64,000 bases of DNA from CAYXDO01 sp964463485 (lineage in GTDB: Bacteria; Myxococcota; Kuafuiibacteriia; Kuafuiibacteriales; Kuafuiibacteriaceae), in assembly GCA_964463485.1 (NCBI GenBank), contig CAYXDO010000035.1, positions 11,903 through 75,902 on the forward strand. The letters are read 5' to 3'. Positions 1-8,707 of this stretch are shown here, in pieces (the stretch's first letter is position 1; every line of letters begins with the position of its first letter). Position numbers and translations under genes: made by a program. The notes under the pieces are model-generated. The model was given only the letters and a program-made list of their open reading frames with translations, was not told the origin of the DNA and searched no databases.

Positions 1-500
1 CAACTGACCCGCTGCGGTAGCCTCGAAGAATCCGGCGCCAGACGCGGGCTCGTAGTGGGTGTCTCCGTCGAAGGCGACCTCGACGATATTTCGCGCGTCT
101 GGCACGAATGGGAGCCTCACCGTCGCGCGGCCGTAGGCGTCCGTGGCGGCGATGACTTCGAACAGCCCGACTTTGACCCGAACAGTCTGCGTCATCAATC
201 GACTCGTCAATCGGCCGTCGAAGCCGTCCGCGAGCTGTACCAGGAGGTCGACGTCGTTCGTGACACTCACACTCAGCGCGTCGCCTACACGGGGGCGTGG
301 AGCCGGCGAACGAGGCGCCACGATTCGAGCCGCGAGCACGTTGGCCCTCGAGCGCCCCCTGTGCGCGGCCCCAGGCTGCGCCGAGGCTCGGGCCAGCGCC
401 AACGCGGCTCGATCTGCACGTGCGCTTCCTCGACGACGAACGTACTCTCCCGGTCGTCGAGCAGCAAGCGGCGTAGGTCTCGGGCCCTGACGCCCTGACG
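1..500 (-). pseudogene. Frameshifted fragment of an Ig-like surface protein, cut by the window edge
   Basis: On the minus strand, bases about 295 down to 1 read without a stop as an Ig-like beta-sandwich segment, with peptides such as GDALSVSVTNDVDLLV and VRLPFVPDARNIVEVAFDGD. This style is seen in bacterial Ig-like repeats, with an alternating hydrophobic pattern and a carboxypeptidase-regulatory-like ATDAYGRATV strand. Upstream, a plausible coding stretch (RDLRRLLLDDRESTFVVEE, about bases 400-480) lies in a different frame, and its own frame stops near base 285. The two pieces read as one protein only if a frameshift lies around bases 395-415. No credible start codon was found. The family assignment is from sequence style alone. 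It could also be two unrelated remnants. Confidence 0.4.
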
Positions 501-501
501 C

Positions 502-706
502 GTGGTGAGTGCGTCCGGGATTGTGCTCGCGCCGGACGCTGCGGATCGCTTCAACACGGTGTACGGGCTCGTCACCGCGCGGCTGGAGGCGTGACGTGAA
601 GCCGAACGAAACCTTCGAAACCAAGCACGCGCGGACACTCGATCTGACCACGCCCGAGGCCGGCGTGAAGAACCTTCCCGACGTCGTCGTCATCCCGCTC
701 GAGTGA
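502..706 (+). other. Two short overlapping reading frames, probably remnants
   Basis: A frame from GTG 502 to TGA 594 encodes a protein-like tail (GIVLAPDAADRFNTVYGLV). It is followed at once by a GTG-started frame, 596-706, of 36 residues (ending NLPDVVVIPLE). Both have more natural amino-acid composition than the opposite strand. I recognise neither. They may be C-terminal scraps of larger genes left in decayed island DNA, or very small genes. They sit between the Ig-like remnant and a toxin/antitoxin pair. Confidence 0.25.
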
Positions 707-729
707 TCGGCGAGAGCCGGCGTGCAGGC

Positions 730-1050
730 TCATGCGTTCGGCGATTTCAGTCTCGGCGGGTATTTTCTCATCGCGAGGCGCGCGCCGATGATGAACACGA
801 CGCGGCGGGCGCGGTCATGCAGATAGTAGACGTGCAAGAGCGAGCGAGAGAGGAGCAGTCGCCTCACGCCGCGAAGTCGAGATCGGCGGAACATGGCGCC
901 TGCATCCGGGAACAGATGCAGCAGCTGGATCGCATCTCCGAATTCCGCCTCGAAGACGGGGATTGTGGAGGCTCGGTTTGTCGTCCACCACTCAACGGTC
1001 TCCTCGAGCATGCGTAGGCCATCGTCCGTGATGACGACGCGAACCTTCAC
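730..1050 (-). CDS. RelE/ParE-family toxin
   Basis: This 106-residue basic protein has the RelE/ParE layout. An N-terminal helix pair (LRMLEETVEWWTTNR) is followed by the FPDAG turn, the GVRRLLLSRSLLHVYY strands and a C-terminal RKYPPRL motif close to the usual RRGxxP ending of ParE proteins. Family members either poison gyrase (ParE) or cleave mRNA at the ribosome (RelE); the sequence does not settle which. Its ATG overlaps the stop of the upstream antitoxin gene by four bases (ATGA), which is typical of translational coupling in toxin/antitoxin pairs. The pair is autonomous and lies just inside the putative integrated element ending at 1630. Confidence 0.75.
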   Translation of the reverse strand: MKVRVVITDDGLRMLEETVEWWTTNRASTIPVFEAEFGDAIQLLHLFPDAGAMFRRSRLRGVRRLLLSRSLLHVYYLHDRARRVVFIIGARLAMRKYPPRLKSPNA

Positions 1051-1280
1051 GAGGTGCGTCGTGCCGTCAGCTTGGCGAGGAACTCGCTCGCCTCCGTGAA
1101 CCGGCCAGTCGCGGCCTGTTCGAGACTTTTCTCGAGAGCACTGTCGAGCTCCGCCACTTCTTCGTCGGACATATCGTCGTCTTGATCAGCGAGGACGACA
1201 TCGAGCTCGGCCCCCTCCGGCCATCCCTCCGGCGCGGCCGCGACGAGGCGTCCTCCCTCGACCTTGAGTCGAATGCTCAT
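1047..1280 (-). CDS. Antitoxin partner of the ParE-like toxin
   Basis: This 77-residue acidic protein starts at ATG 1280. The first 30 residues form a possible beta-rich DNA-binding part (SIRLKVEGGRLV, then EGWPEGAELDVVL), reminiscent of AbrB/MazE-type antitoxin N-termini. The second half is an acidic helix (DDDMSDEEVAELDSALEKSL) of the kind that wraps the toxin in ParD-like antitoxins. It precedes and overlaps the toxin gene by four bases, the usual antitoxin-first order. An upstream in-frame extension to 1424 is unlikely because its composition is unlike the rest. Autoregulation is expected from the family but no operator is evident. Confidence 0.7.
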   Translation of the reverse strand: MSIRLKVEGGRLVAAAPEGWPEGAELDVVLADQDDDMSDEEVAELDSALEKSLEQAATGRFTEASEFLAKLTARRTS

Positions 1281-1585
1281 GCATCGATGATAGCGGCGTG
1301 AAGGCGCTCGTGCCATCACGCCCGGTGCGCAGAATGAGGCCGCCTTGGCCCGAGCTGTGGGCTCGTCTGCCCCTCCTTCGACCCCATTCGACCTGATCGC
1401 CCGAACGCTTCCGTCGCCGTCCAACCGCTGCCGGTTCGACTGTGACGGACTGTGCTAAAAATGTGATAACTCGGAGCCCATTCGGGTCCATTCTGGACCA
1501 CTGGGCAGTTTGTGGATCCGACACAAATATACAGATTCATTGATCTATTGTGGTCTCGTGTGGTCCGGCGTTACACGCCTCGGAG
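1281..1585. other. Non-coding stretch preceding the tRNA fragment
   Basis: There is no convincing gene here. Bases about 1440-1560 are noticeably less GC-rich than the surroundings, with AT-rich patches. That fits the arm-binding side of a phage or ICE attachment region, but no integrase gene is next to it within the window. Confidence 0.35.
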
Positions 1586-1630
1586 GGGCTCATAACCCGA
1601 AGGCCGCAGGTTCAAATCCTGCCCCCGCTA
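1586..1630 (+). other. 3' fragment of initiator-type tRNA-Met (CAT), probable attachment site
   Basis: The 45 bases match the 3' half of a bacterial tRNA-fMet/Met: GGG of the anticodon stem, loop CTCATAA with anticodon CAT, CCCGA, then T stem-loop GCAGG-TTCAAAT-CCTGC and acceptor strand CCCCGCT plus A. CCA is not encoded. The 5' half is absent: no AGCGGGG acceptor partner lies within 90 bases upstream, and only three of five anticodon-stem pairs can form. A strong terminator follows at 1642. This is the expected product when a tyrosine-recombinase element integrates at a tRNA gene: the intact tRNA is rebuilt at the far end and the displaced 3' end stays here. The element would then extend to the left, beyond the window. 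Confidence 0.75.
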
Positions 1631-1641
1631 TGCGACTTATC

Positions 1642-1678
1642 AAAGACCTCGGTTCCCCCAGTGGGCGCCGAGGTCTTT
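1642..1678 (+). terminator. Rho-independent terminator behind the tRNA fragment
   Basis: Perfect inverted repeat AAAGACCTCGG / CCGAGGTCTTT (11 bp) around a 15-base loop, ending in TTTT-C-ATTT. It directly follows the tRNA 3' fragment on the same strand, as a native tRNA terminator would. Confidence 0.85.
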
Positions 1679-1918
1679 TCATTTACAACGCTGATAAAGC
1701 CCGAAACGACCGCTCGGAAGGGTTCCGAGCCCGCCGGGGGCACCGAAGAGAAGGGTCGGGACCCCCGCAGGAGGCGGATCTTCTCGTTCCAGTGGGGTCG
1801 AGACCCCTCCCGGGCTCGGACGCGGACGGCCCGGCTCGTCATCGAGAGCTTCTCCAACTCCTTCTCCACCCCGCGCAACACCCGTGCGGCCACGCCCCAC
1901 CGCGCATGTGGCCAAGCC

Positions 1919-4021
1919 CTACTCCTTCCGGTCCTCGAGAACCTCCTCGAGGATCGACTTCACTCTCTCGGCGGCTCGCCCCCCACCGCCGGTGAGGCCT
2001 CCGTCGAGCGATCGCACGTCCGCCTGAGTCACGTCCACGTTGGGGACGAGGAGCGTCCGGTGAGCGGTCTCCGCGATGCGCCGGTCGAGCGATTCGTCGC
2101 CCGGCCTGCCCGGAAGGACGGCCGCAGACGCCAACTCACTGCCGTCAGGCAACGACAAACTCACCGAGCCCTCGCTCACGGCCAACAAGAGCCCGCCGGT
2201 GTCGAACTCGTAAAGCGGTGAGTCCTCCAGGAGCTCGATGGCTTCGAGCACGGGCTCGGAGTCCCCCTCGGCGACGACGTGAACAGGCAGCACGAAGCCG
2301 AGCCGCCGGACCACCCCCGGATCGGCGCTGAGCGCGATCGCGTAATAGACCGTGGCGTCCTCGAGGAGCTCGTCTCTTCGCGCGGCCTCCGCCGCGACGG
2401 CCGCAGCGCGCGCCCGCAGGAGCACCTCCGACGGTCCGAACAGGTCGACTGCCCGCTTGGCAGAAGCGAAAGCTTCCTCGGTGCGGCCGGCGAGCAGGTA
2501 AGCCTCCGCGCGCAGCGCCAGGAATATCGGCTCGCTGATCTCCTTCTTCAGAGTCTCCACACCCTCGGACGACGCGATGGCCTCGAGCGCCACGCCCGGA
2601 CCCACCACCGAGATCAGCTCGGCGTCGAGCCAGTTCGGGAGCTCCAAGGAGCCCGGACACTCAGGCCGCAACGTCGTCGCGAGCCGATCGTTGGTGGCCA
2701 CGATGGCTGCGACCTTGCGTGCATCCAACCACGCATCGAATGCCAACTCGGCCGCCTTGGCCCGAAGCCTGAGTGCGACTTTGAACGGCGACCACGAGGC
2801 CTGCTCCCGCAAACGACGCGACTCCTCGAGCCGCACGGCCCGGTCGAGCAGGAGCGCCCCGCCATAGTTTTGCTCGAAGGCCGCGCTCGACGTGCCCTGC
2901 CGATCGGGCCGATGGACGGCGCGCGCGGTGATACGCAACGCGTCCGCGGTCAAGCCGGACACGATCAGCACCGCCGCCCCGGTGAGCTCCGCGTCCGTCT
3001 GGTCTTGCTGGTCGAAATACGAAGGCCGCCCCTGGCGATAGGTCCGCATCTCACGAAGCGCCCCGAGCGCCGCGCCGAACCTGCCCTGCCGCAAGTACAG
3101 CTGGGACAAACGTCCCCACGGGTTGATCGTCCCTTCGACCACTCTCCGCGTCGATTCCAGGAGGAAAGTCTCGGCCTCCGCGAACTCACCCATCTCGATC
3201 GCTGCCGCCGCGGCGTTCGACAACGCTACCCCGCCGTCGCTGCGACTCTCCTCGAGATACTCAGTAGCCGCCCGCTTGCACGCCTCGTACGAGCGCTCAC
3301 GATGGCGCTGCTCACTCTCGATGGCACACATCGCGGTGAGACCCACCGCGCGCCAATACCCATCGATCTCGTCCCCGCGATCGATCGCGTCCTGCGCCAC
3401 GAGCTCGGCCTCGCGCCAGCGCTCGAGCTTCATCAGCGGCCAGGCCTTGAGCGGATCGTAGTCATAACTCATCCGGTCTCGGAGGACGTCCACGTAACGG
3501 ATTTTTTCCTCGTGATGGTCCATCTCTCCGTGGACGTATACGAGCTCGAGCAGAATGCGCCGGAAGACCGAGAACGTCGCGTCGCTGTCTCCCGTGGGCC
3601 GGTCCCCGTGCTCGGCCACGAACAGCTTCTCGGCGCGGTGAAGGTGCGCGAGCGCCAAAGGCAAGTTGCCCTCGGCGACGTGCTGGGCCACCCCTTCGAG
3701 GTACTGAGCGCGATACGAGTCCGGATTCAGCCTGAGCGCCTTGCCCGCGACCGTTCTCAGACTCACGTAACTCTCCTGGAGCGCCAGACAGTACCCCGCT
3801 CGCTCCAGGTCGGTTCCACCAAACTCCTCGGCCCCGCCGCAGTCGGTGTGAAGCTCCGGCATGCCCTCGGGAGTCGCAGGGCGCACCGGCGCCGGCGGCG
3901 TCCCCGCCTCGTTGGCTCGGGGCCCCGCTTCGTCCCCAAACGCCGGCGTCGAAAGCAAAACGCCGGCGAGGATCGCCCGAGCCCCGACGGACCAGGCCAA
4001 CCCGCGGACGAGCAATCTCAC
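1919..4021 (-). CDS. Secreted TPR-repeat protein of the MoxR/DUF58 operon
   Basis: This 700-residue protein has an N-terminal signal peptide (hydrophobic AILAGVLLSTPAFG, cleavage near residue 29). Most of the rest is helical repeats of TPR type: EAELVAQDAIDRGDEI, AAIEMGEFAEAETFLLES, LYLRQGRFGAALGALREM and EAYLLAGRTEEAFASAKRAVDL. No catalytic motif is seen. The C-terminal 120 residues lack clear repeats and contain a glycine-rich stretch. It starts at GTG 4021, overlapping the MoxR stop by four bases, and is the last gene of a four-gene operon. Exported TPR or VWA partners are common beside MoxR/DUF58 genes, so a periplasmic scaffold role is likely. The exact function is unknown. Confidence 0.75.
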   Translation of the reverse strand: MRLLVRGLAWSVGARAILAGVLLSTPAFGDEAGPRANEAGTPPAPVRPATPEGMPELHTDCGGAEEFGGTDLERAGYCLALQESYVSLRTVAGKALRLNPDSYRAQYLEGVAQHVAEGNLPLALAHLHRAEKLFVAEHGDRPTGDSDATFSVFRRILLELVYVHGEMDHHEEKIRYVDVLRDRMSYDYDPLKAWPLMKLERWREAELVAQDAIDRGDEIDGYWRAVGLTAMCAIESEQRHRERSYEACKRAATEYLEESRSDGGVALSNAAAAAIEMGEFAEAETFLLESTRRVVEGTINPWGRLSQLYLRQGRFGAALGALREMRTYRQGRPSYFDQQDQTDAELTGAAVLIVSGLTADALRITARAVHRPDRQGTSSAAFEQNYGGALLLDRAVRLEESRRLREQASWSPFKVALRLRAKAAELAFDAWLDARKVAAIVATNDRLATTLRPECPGSLELPNWLDAELISVVGPGVALEAIASSEGVETLKKEISEPIFLALRAEAYLLAGRTEEAFASAKRAVDLFGPSEVLLRARAAAVAAEAARRDELLEDATVYYAIALSADPGVVRRLGFVLPVHVVAEGDSEPVLEAIELLEDSPLYEFDTGGLLLAVSEGSVSLSLPDGSELASAAVLPGRPGDESLDRRIAETAHRTLLVPNVDVTQADVRSLDGGLTGGGGRAAERVKSILEEVLEDRKE

Positions 4022-5058
4022 GTTCGCGCCATCGAGGCCCGGGCCAGCCTCTCGATCGCCGGACGCAGCGCGTCGGAAATCACCGCGTCGGCCTCGGCGG
4101 ATCCGGCAGAGAGCTCCAAACGATGGCCGAACACGCGCGGCAAGATCGTCTCCAAGTCCTCGGCTCCTACGTAGTCACGACCGTAAATCATCGCGCGCGC
4201 CCGGAGCGCCGGCAGCGCCAACACCAACGAGCGCGTCGAGACGCCCTGAATCACCCTTCGATCCTGGCGAAGCGCGCGCGCAATATCCACGAGACTCTCG
4301 TGAACGAGCGTGTGGACGGCCACCCTCCGCTCGATCGTCCGCCGCGTCGCCAAAATCTCCCCGCGCGAGACCTTTGGCGTCGGCGGCGCTTGCCGCCGCT
4401 CCTCGATGCTCCGCAAGACGTCGAGCTCCGCGTCGCGCTCGATGTGAGTCATCCGGATCTTGAACAGGAAGCGATCGAGCTGCGCCACCGGCAGCGGGAA
4501 CGTACCCGCGAGATCGAGCGGGTTCTGAGTCGCGATGACGAAGAACAGATCGTCGAGCGGCCGGGTGACGTTGTCGACGGTGACTTGCTTCTCCGCCATC
4601 GCTTCGAGCATCGCGGCCTGGACCTTGGGGCTCGTTCGGTTGATTTCGTCGGCGAGCACGACGTGAGCGAAGATGGGTCCGGGCCGGAACGAAAACGTCC
4701 CGTGTTTCGGCTCGAAGACCGAGGTGCCCGTCACGTCGGAGGGCAACAAGTCGGGCGTGAACTGAATTCGCCTGAACGCCTCGATCACGCCGCGAGCGTC
4801 GGGCAATCGGTCATCGAGAATGGCCTCCCCGAGAGCCTTGGCCAAGGTCGTCTTGCCCGATCCCGGAAAGTCTTCCAAGAGCACGTGACCGTCCGACAAC
4901 AGCGCGATGAGCACGAGCTCGATGATTTCGTCGCGACCCCGCACGGCGACCCGAACGCGATCGAAGAGGCGGCGCGCGACGGCGAGGCAATCGTCGAGAG
5001 TGCCGTCGCTTTGTGGCGGCCGGGAGACGGGAAATTCTTGGTTGAGGGCTTCGGTCAT
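4018..5058 (-). CDS. moxR: MoxR-family AAA+ ATPase
   Basis: This 346-residue AAA+ ATPase has Walker A FPGSGKTTLAK (residues 64-74), Walker B VVLADEINR, sensor-1 ATQNP and the FPLPVAQLDRFLFKI segment, all diagnostic of MoxR/RavA-type chaperone ATPases. MoxR proteins are thought to remodel or help insert metals or partner proteins carrying VWA or DUF58 domains. I chose ATG 5058 (MTEALNQEF). The longer frame to 5298 overlaps the transglutaminase gene and has low-complexity Arg/Ser content. It lies 13 bases after the transglutaminase stop and overlaps the TPR gene, in the conserved order DUF58, transglutaminase, MoxR, TPR. Confidence 0.9.
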   Translation of the reverse strand: MTEALNQEFPVSRPPQSDGTLDDCLAVARRLFDRVRVAVRGRDEIIELVLIALLSDGHVLLEDFPGSGKTTLAKALGEAILDDRLPDARGVIEAFRRIQFTPDLLPSDVTGTSVFEPKHGTFSFRPGPIFAHVVLADEINRTSPKVQAAMLEAMAEKQVTVDNVTRPLDDLFFVIATQNPLDLAGTFPLPVAQLDRFLFKIRMTHIERDAELDVLRSIEERRQAPPTPKVSRGEILATRRTIERRVAVHTLVHESLVDIARALRQDRRVIQGVSTRSLVLALPALRARAMIYGRDYVGAEDLETILPRVFGHRLELSAGSAEADAVISDALRPAIERLARASMART

Positions 5059-5071
5059 CGGGGCTCCATGA

Positions 5072-7237
5072 TCACTTCGAGAGCATCCAGGAAACGGGGT
5101 TGAGGGCTCCGGTGAGTCGCCGCCACCACGGGACTCTCGCACGGAGCTCCTTTGCGACCTGACCGGCCGAGCGAGCCAACCCGGGACTCTCGACGGCGCC
5201 TGACCGGCCGAAAGCGGCGCGGAGATGCACGTCGGTGAGCTCGGCGAACGAAGGTGAGAGTCCCTTCGTGCGGGCGCGGAATTTCTCCCTCGACTCACCC
5301 ACCTGACGAACGACGCCCACGGAGGCCAGCCGATCGAGCGCGGCCCGATAGGCGACCCTCGGCAAGGCTCGCGGTCCAGCGAAGGTCGGGAGCCACAACC
5401 GCCAGAGCTTGGTCGCGTAGGCCGCGGTCAGCAGCCCGAGCAGCACCCAAGGAATCGCGCTCCAAACGGCCGCCAGCAGGTCCCCGAGGCGCGGCCCGGT
5501 CGACCTCGATTGCTGGACTCGGCCCTCCTTGCGAGCCATCTCTCCGAGCATTTGCTGGAGGTCCTGCTCGGCGAACTTCGGCGGATCGAAGTCGGTCTTC
5601 AGGGGGGTGACTTCGATGGGTAGCCAACCAACCCCCTCGAGGAAGATCTCGGCCCACGCGTGGGCGTCCGAGCTTTTCAGCAGCAACGAGCTGCCGCCGC
5701 CGAGGTTGCTGGCGGGAACCGCATAGCCCGCGCTGACTCGCGCAGGCACTCCGAGCGTCCGCATCAGGTAGGCCGCCGAGTGCGACGTGTGCACGCAGTA
5801 CCCTCGTCGATCTCCGAAGAGGAACTCGGCGGTCGGGTCCGACGACCCCTCGTAACGTCTCTTGAGGCTGTAAGTCGTATTCTCCTCCAAGTACTTCTTG
5901 ACGACCATCGCGATCGCCAGCGGGTCCTTCTTGAACTCGGGCCGGAGCTTTTCGGCGAGCTGATCGGCTAACGCGCGGTAGCGAGGGTCCTTGGGCGCCT
6001 CGGTGTAGTGGCGCCAGAGTTGATCGTCCCAGCTCGGGTCTCCCGCCGAGCGTCCGACGAACTCTTCGTAAGGTGAGGTCACCACACTCGAGACGACTCG
6101 GTAGGCCCGCTTGAATCGCGCGGGCTCGGGGTTTGGCATGGGTTCGAGCTCCACGGGGTCGATCAACCCGAACGGTCGAGTGTGTGGAGTCAGCATCGCG
6201 ACGTCCATGGCCACCAGAGTCCTCACCTCGGACTCGGGCGGCCGAGTAATCTCGGTTTTCTGAGTTGGAAAATCGAAGCGCCCGTCGGGATCGACGCTGG
6301 GTTCGGTGGCCTCGACGAGTCGCTCTCCGTTGAATTGAGAGAAGGCGCCGTGACGGAAATAGAAGACGCCCGACAAAGGGGCGACCTCTCGGTGAAACAC
6401 CACGATCGCGGCTGGCCGGCTCTTGCCGCTTCCGGAGCTCGGCAAGTCCTTCTCGAAGCTCTTGCTCGACTGACCTGCGCTCGGTTTTGGAAGCCCGCCC
6501 TTGGTTCCGTCGTCTTTGGCGAAGGACTCCTTCGGCTTCTGCTTGCCGTCCGACGCGAGCTGCTCCCGGGCCGGACCCTGGTCGTGAGAGTGAATGCGGG
6601 CTGCGACGAGCGCGCCGAGCACAAGGACCAACAGGAGCTGAAGGATCGTTCGAGCTCGGGTGCGACCGTGAGCGAGGATCGCAGCGAACAGCGTCGCTCC
6701 GACGAGCCCTACGGCGAGGAAGGCGACGACCGGATCGAGCCCCTGTGTCCAGAACCAGTCGGCGACCTCGAGCGGACGGGCGATCATCCCGTCCCGATGC
6801 GCCGCCACCGTGGCGGCGACCGCTGCGACGACGACGACGCCTTCGATCGCGAGGGCGGCTCGATACCGCAACGCCAGCGCTCTCAACAGACCGCACGAGC
6901 CGACTGCGAGGAAGAACCAATGCACGCCGTCATCGACGACGAGCGCCAACTCCGCGCCAAGCAACGACGACCCGAGCTCGGACTGAACGGCCATCGAGGC
7001 CAGCAGCGAAGCTGGGATCATGGCCACCCCGAGCAACAAGATTGCGGGAAGTCGCACTCGCGCTCGCACCAGCCACGCGGCCGCCAACACGCCGGCGATC
7101 GATCCCGCGATCCCGGCCGCTGAGCCGAGCCACGTGGTCAGCCTCCAGGAAAAAATGGAAAACGCCGACGCCAACACGAGGGCGTGAGCGGGGGTCCCGA
7201 AGCGTCGCTCGATAGAGCTCGACAGGGACTCGGTCAT
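5072..7237 (-). CDS. Membrane-bound transglutaminase-like protein (TgpA type)
   Basis: This 721-residue inner-membrane protein has about six hydrophobic segments in residues 15-215, then a periplasmic region with a transglutaminase-like core, and a C-terminal membrane segment near residues 585-605. The core shows Cys481 in RRGYCVHTSHSAAYLMR, the GVPARVSAGYAVP strand, His526 in DAHAWAEIFLEGVGWLP and Glu542 in IEVTP. The third position of the triad is usually Asp (fDPT), so Asp to Glu here is notable. It starts at ATG 7237 behind AAAGGAG and overlaps the DUF58 stop by four bases. TgpA-type proteins are linked to envelope biogenesis; the substrate is unknown. Confidence 0.88.
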   Translation of the reverse strand: MTESLSSSIERRFGTPAHALVLASAFSIFSWRLTTWLGSAAGIAGSIAGVLAAAWLVRARVRLPAILLLGVAMIPASLLASMAVQSELGSSLLGAELALVVDDGVHWFFLAVGSCGLLRALALRYRAALAIEGVVVVAAVAATVAAHRDGMIARPLEVADWFWTQGLDPVVAFLAVGLVGATLFAAILAHGRTRARTILQLLLVLVLGALVAARIHSHDQGPAREQLASDGKQKPKESFAKDDGTKGGLPKPSAGQSSKSFEKDLPSSGSGKSRPAAIVVFHREVAPLSGVFYFRHGAFSQFNGERLVEATEPSVDPDGRFDFPTQKTEITRPPESEVRTLVAMDVAMLTPHTRPFGLIDPVELEPMPNPEPARFKRAYRVVSSVVTSPYEEFVGRSAGDPSWDDQLWRHYTEAPKDPRYRALADQLAEKLRPEFKKDPLAIAMVVKKYLEENTTYSLKRRYEGSSDPTAEFLFGDRRGYCVHTSHSAAYLMRTLGVPARVSAGYAVPASNLGGGSSLLLKSSDAHAWAEIFLEGVGWLPIEVTPLKTDFDPPKFAEQDLQQMLGEMARKEGRVQQSRSTGPRLGDLLAAVWSAIPWVLLGLLTAAYATKLWRLWLPTFAGPRALPRVAYRAALDRLASVGVVRQVGESREKFRARTKGLSPSFAELTDVHLRAAFGRSGAVESPGLARSAGQVAKELRARVPWWRRLTGALNPVSWMLSK

Positions 7238-8586
7238 GCAACGCTCCTTTGGCCTTCTGATTTGAGCGCACGGCCGCTCGGACGATCCACGACGATCACG
7301 CTCGCCCCGGATCGCACGAGCGGCGTCGTGATCCCGCGCAGCGACGCTGCCGTCGTCGTGTTGGTCGACTCACTCGGCGCAGGCAGCTTCGCGAGATCGA
7401 TCAGCTTCCGCTCGGGCTCCGGCTCGAGCCCGTCAGTGACGACGGCGACGGTCGACGGACCGTTCCAGCGTTTGATCGCGGAGGCCACCTCGTCGACCCA
7501 CGGCCCTGGCCGGCAAGGAGCGAACACGATCAGGCGCGAGCGGTTCGTGGGGCCCGAGGTGGCGAGGAACCTCGGCAGGCCGCGAGCTTGACCGGCCGGA
7601 TCGTCTCGAAAGCTGCGCGAGCGCGCGATGGCGATGCGCGCGCGATCCGCGTCGCTCACGAGCTCCTCCTGACCGTCCACGCCGAGCACCCAGCCCTCCC
7701 CAAGCGCTCCCGTCTCGATCGAGACGCGGGCCAGCGCAGCGGCAGGCTCGTCTCCGGACGCCGCTGGAAGGTACGCGATGACCTTGAACGACGGGCTGAT
7801 GGCGCGCTCGGGCGTGCGAACGACCAACTCACCCGTACGTGCGTAGACCTTCCAGAGCACGAGTCGAAGTGGGTCTCCGTACACGTAGGATCGCATGTCG
7901 TAGCGGTCTCCGACTAGCTCTCCCGCGGGGTGCGAGAGCTCGTCCCCGCTCGTGAAGGCACGCAAGACCGGGTTCGATCCCAAACGACCGGGATGGGGCA
8001 GCACGAGGACCGAGCGCCGCTCCTTGTGGCGCAATGAGATACGGGCGAGACCGAAGGCATCTTCGACGGTGAATCGGCGCGTCACTTCATCGGCCAACAT
8101 CCGCTCGTCGGACTCCACGTGCTCGACGAGCTCGGAGCCTTCGCGGGTCACGGAGATCTTTGGCCCGAGCGGGTCCTCCCAATCCCATTCGACTTCGACC
8201 ACCGGGAGGGCTCGCATCACAGGCAGGCGGAGCGCGGTGGCGTAGCCGCGCTTGGCCTCGAAGTTCAGCGATGGGCCCGACGGCAGCCCGCGTAAGCGCC
8301 GCTTCAGGATCCAGGCAGCCGGGCCTACGGCCAGAAGCGCGAGGGCCAGGAGCGCGAGGCCGAGCAAGCTCGCGAGCTGCACCACGTAGTCCGCTCGCGG
8401 TACGCCGAACCAGAAGTACGCCGAGGCCGACACCGAACCCACCAGCAGGCCGAGGTTGGTCAGCGGAAGGCGCTCGCGCAGCCGCCCGGCGCGCCGCCAG
8501 AGCTTCGCCGCACCTGTGCGGATCGAGCCACCTGCGACTCGCAGGCCGGCCACGGTGGCGGGAGCACGCATGAATCCCGAACCCAT
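7234..8586 (-). CDS. DUF58-domain membrane protein
   Basis: About 450 residues. Two hydrophobic segments near the N-terminus (LGLLVGSVSASAYFWFG and LLGLALLALALLAVGPAAW) are followed by the DUF58 signature YDMRSYVYGDPLRLVLWKV, which corresponds to the family's RxYxxGDxxRxIxWK motif. The C-terminal half resembles a degenerate VWA-like fold. DUF58 proteins are almost always encoded with MoxR ATPases and transglutaminases, as here, and are probable MoxR clients. It is the first gene of the operon. The start is uncertain: ATG 8586, ATG 8571 and GTG 8619 are all in frame without a strong ribosome binding site, and I chose 8586. Confidence 0.82.
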   Translation of the reverse strand: MGSGFMRAPATVAGLRVAGGSIRTGAAKLWRRAGRLRERLPLTNLGLLVGSVSASAYFWFGVPRADYVVQLASLLGLALLALALLAVGPAAWILKRRLRGLPSGPSLNFEAKRGYATALRLPVMRALPVVEVEWDWEDPLGPKISVTREGSELVEHVESDERMLADEVTRRFTVEDAFGLARISLRHKERRSVLVLPHPGRLGSNPVLRAFTSGDELSHPAGELVGDRYDMRSYVYGDPLRLVLWKVYARTGELVVRTPERAISPSFKVIAYLPAASGDEPAAALARVSIETGALGEGWVLGVDGQEELVSDADRARIAIARSRSFRDDPAGQARGLPRFLATSGPTNRSRLIVFAPCRPGPWVDEVASAIKRWNGPSTVAVVTDGLEPEPERKLIDLAKLPAPSESTNTTTAASLRGITTPLVRSGASVIVVDRPSGRALKSEGQRSVA

Positions 8587-8707
8587 ACGAAGCAACGGAC
8601 GGTGGCGGCGCGCAAGCACCGTGAGCGATCAACGCTCGACCTGCGCCCAGCGTTCCGAGAGCAGTGCACCAATTGCATATCGCGGACCGACCCACTACGT
8701 TCTCCCC

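Noticed and set aside
1510..1640. Complete tRNA-Met gene
   Set aside because: Only the 3' half is present: there is no acceptor 5' strand and the anticodon stem pairs at three of five positions.
2279..4174. Long plus-strand open frame (631 codons)
   Set aside because: It is antisense to the TPR protein, with Arg/Glu/Leu-skewed composition and no recognisable domain. High GC makes such shadows common.
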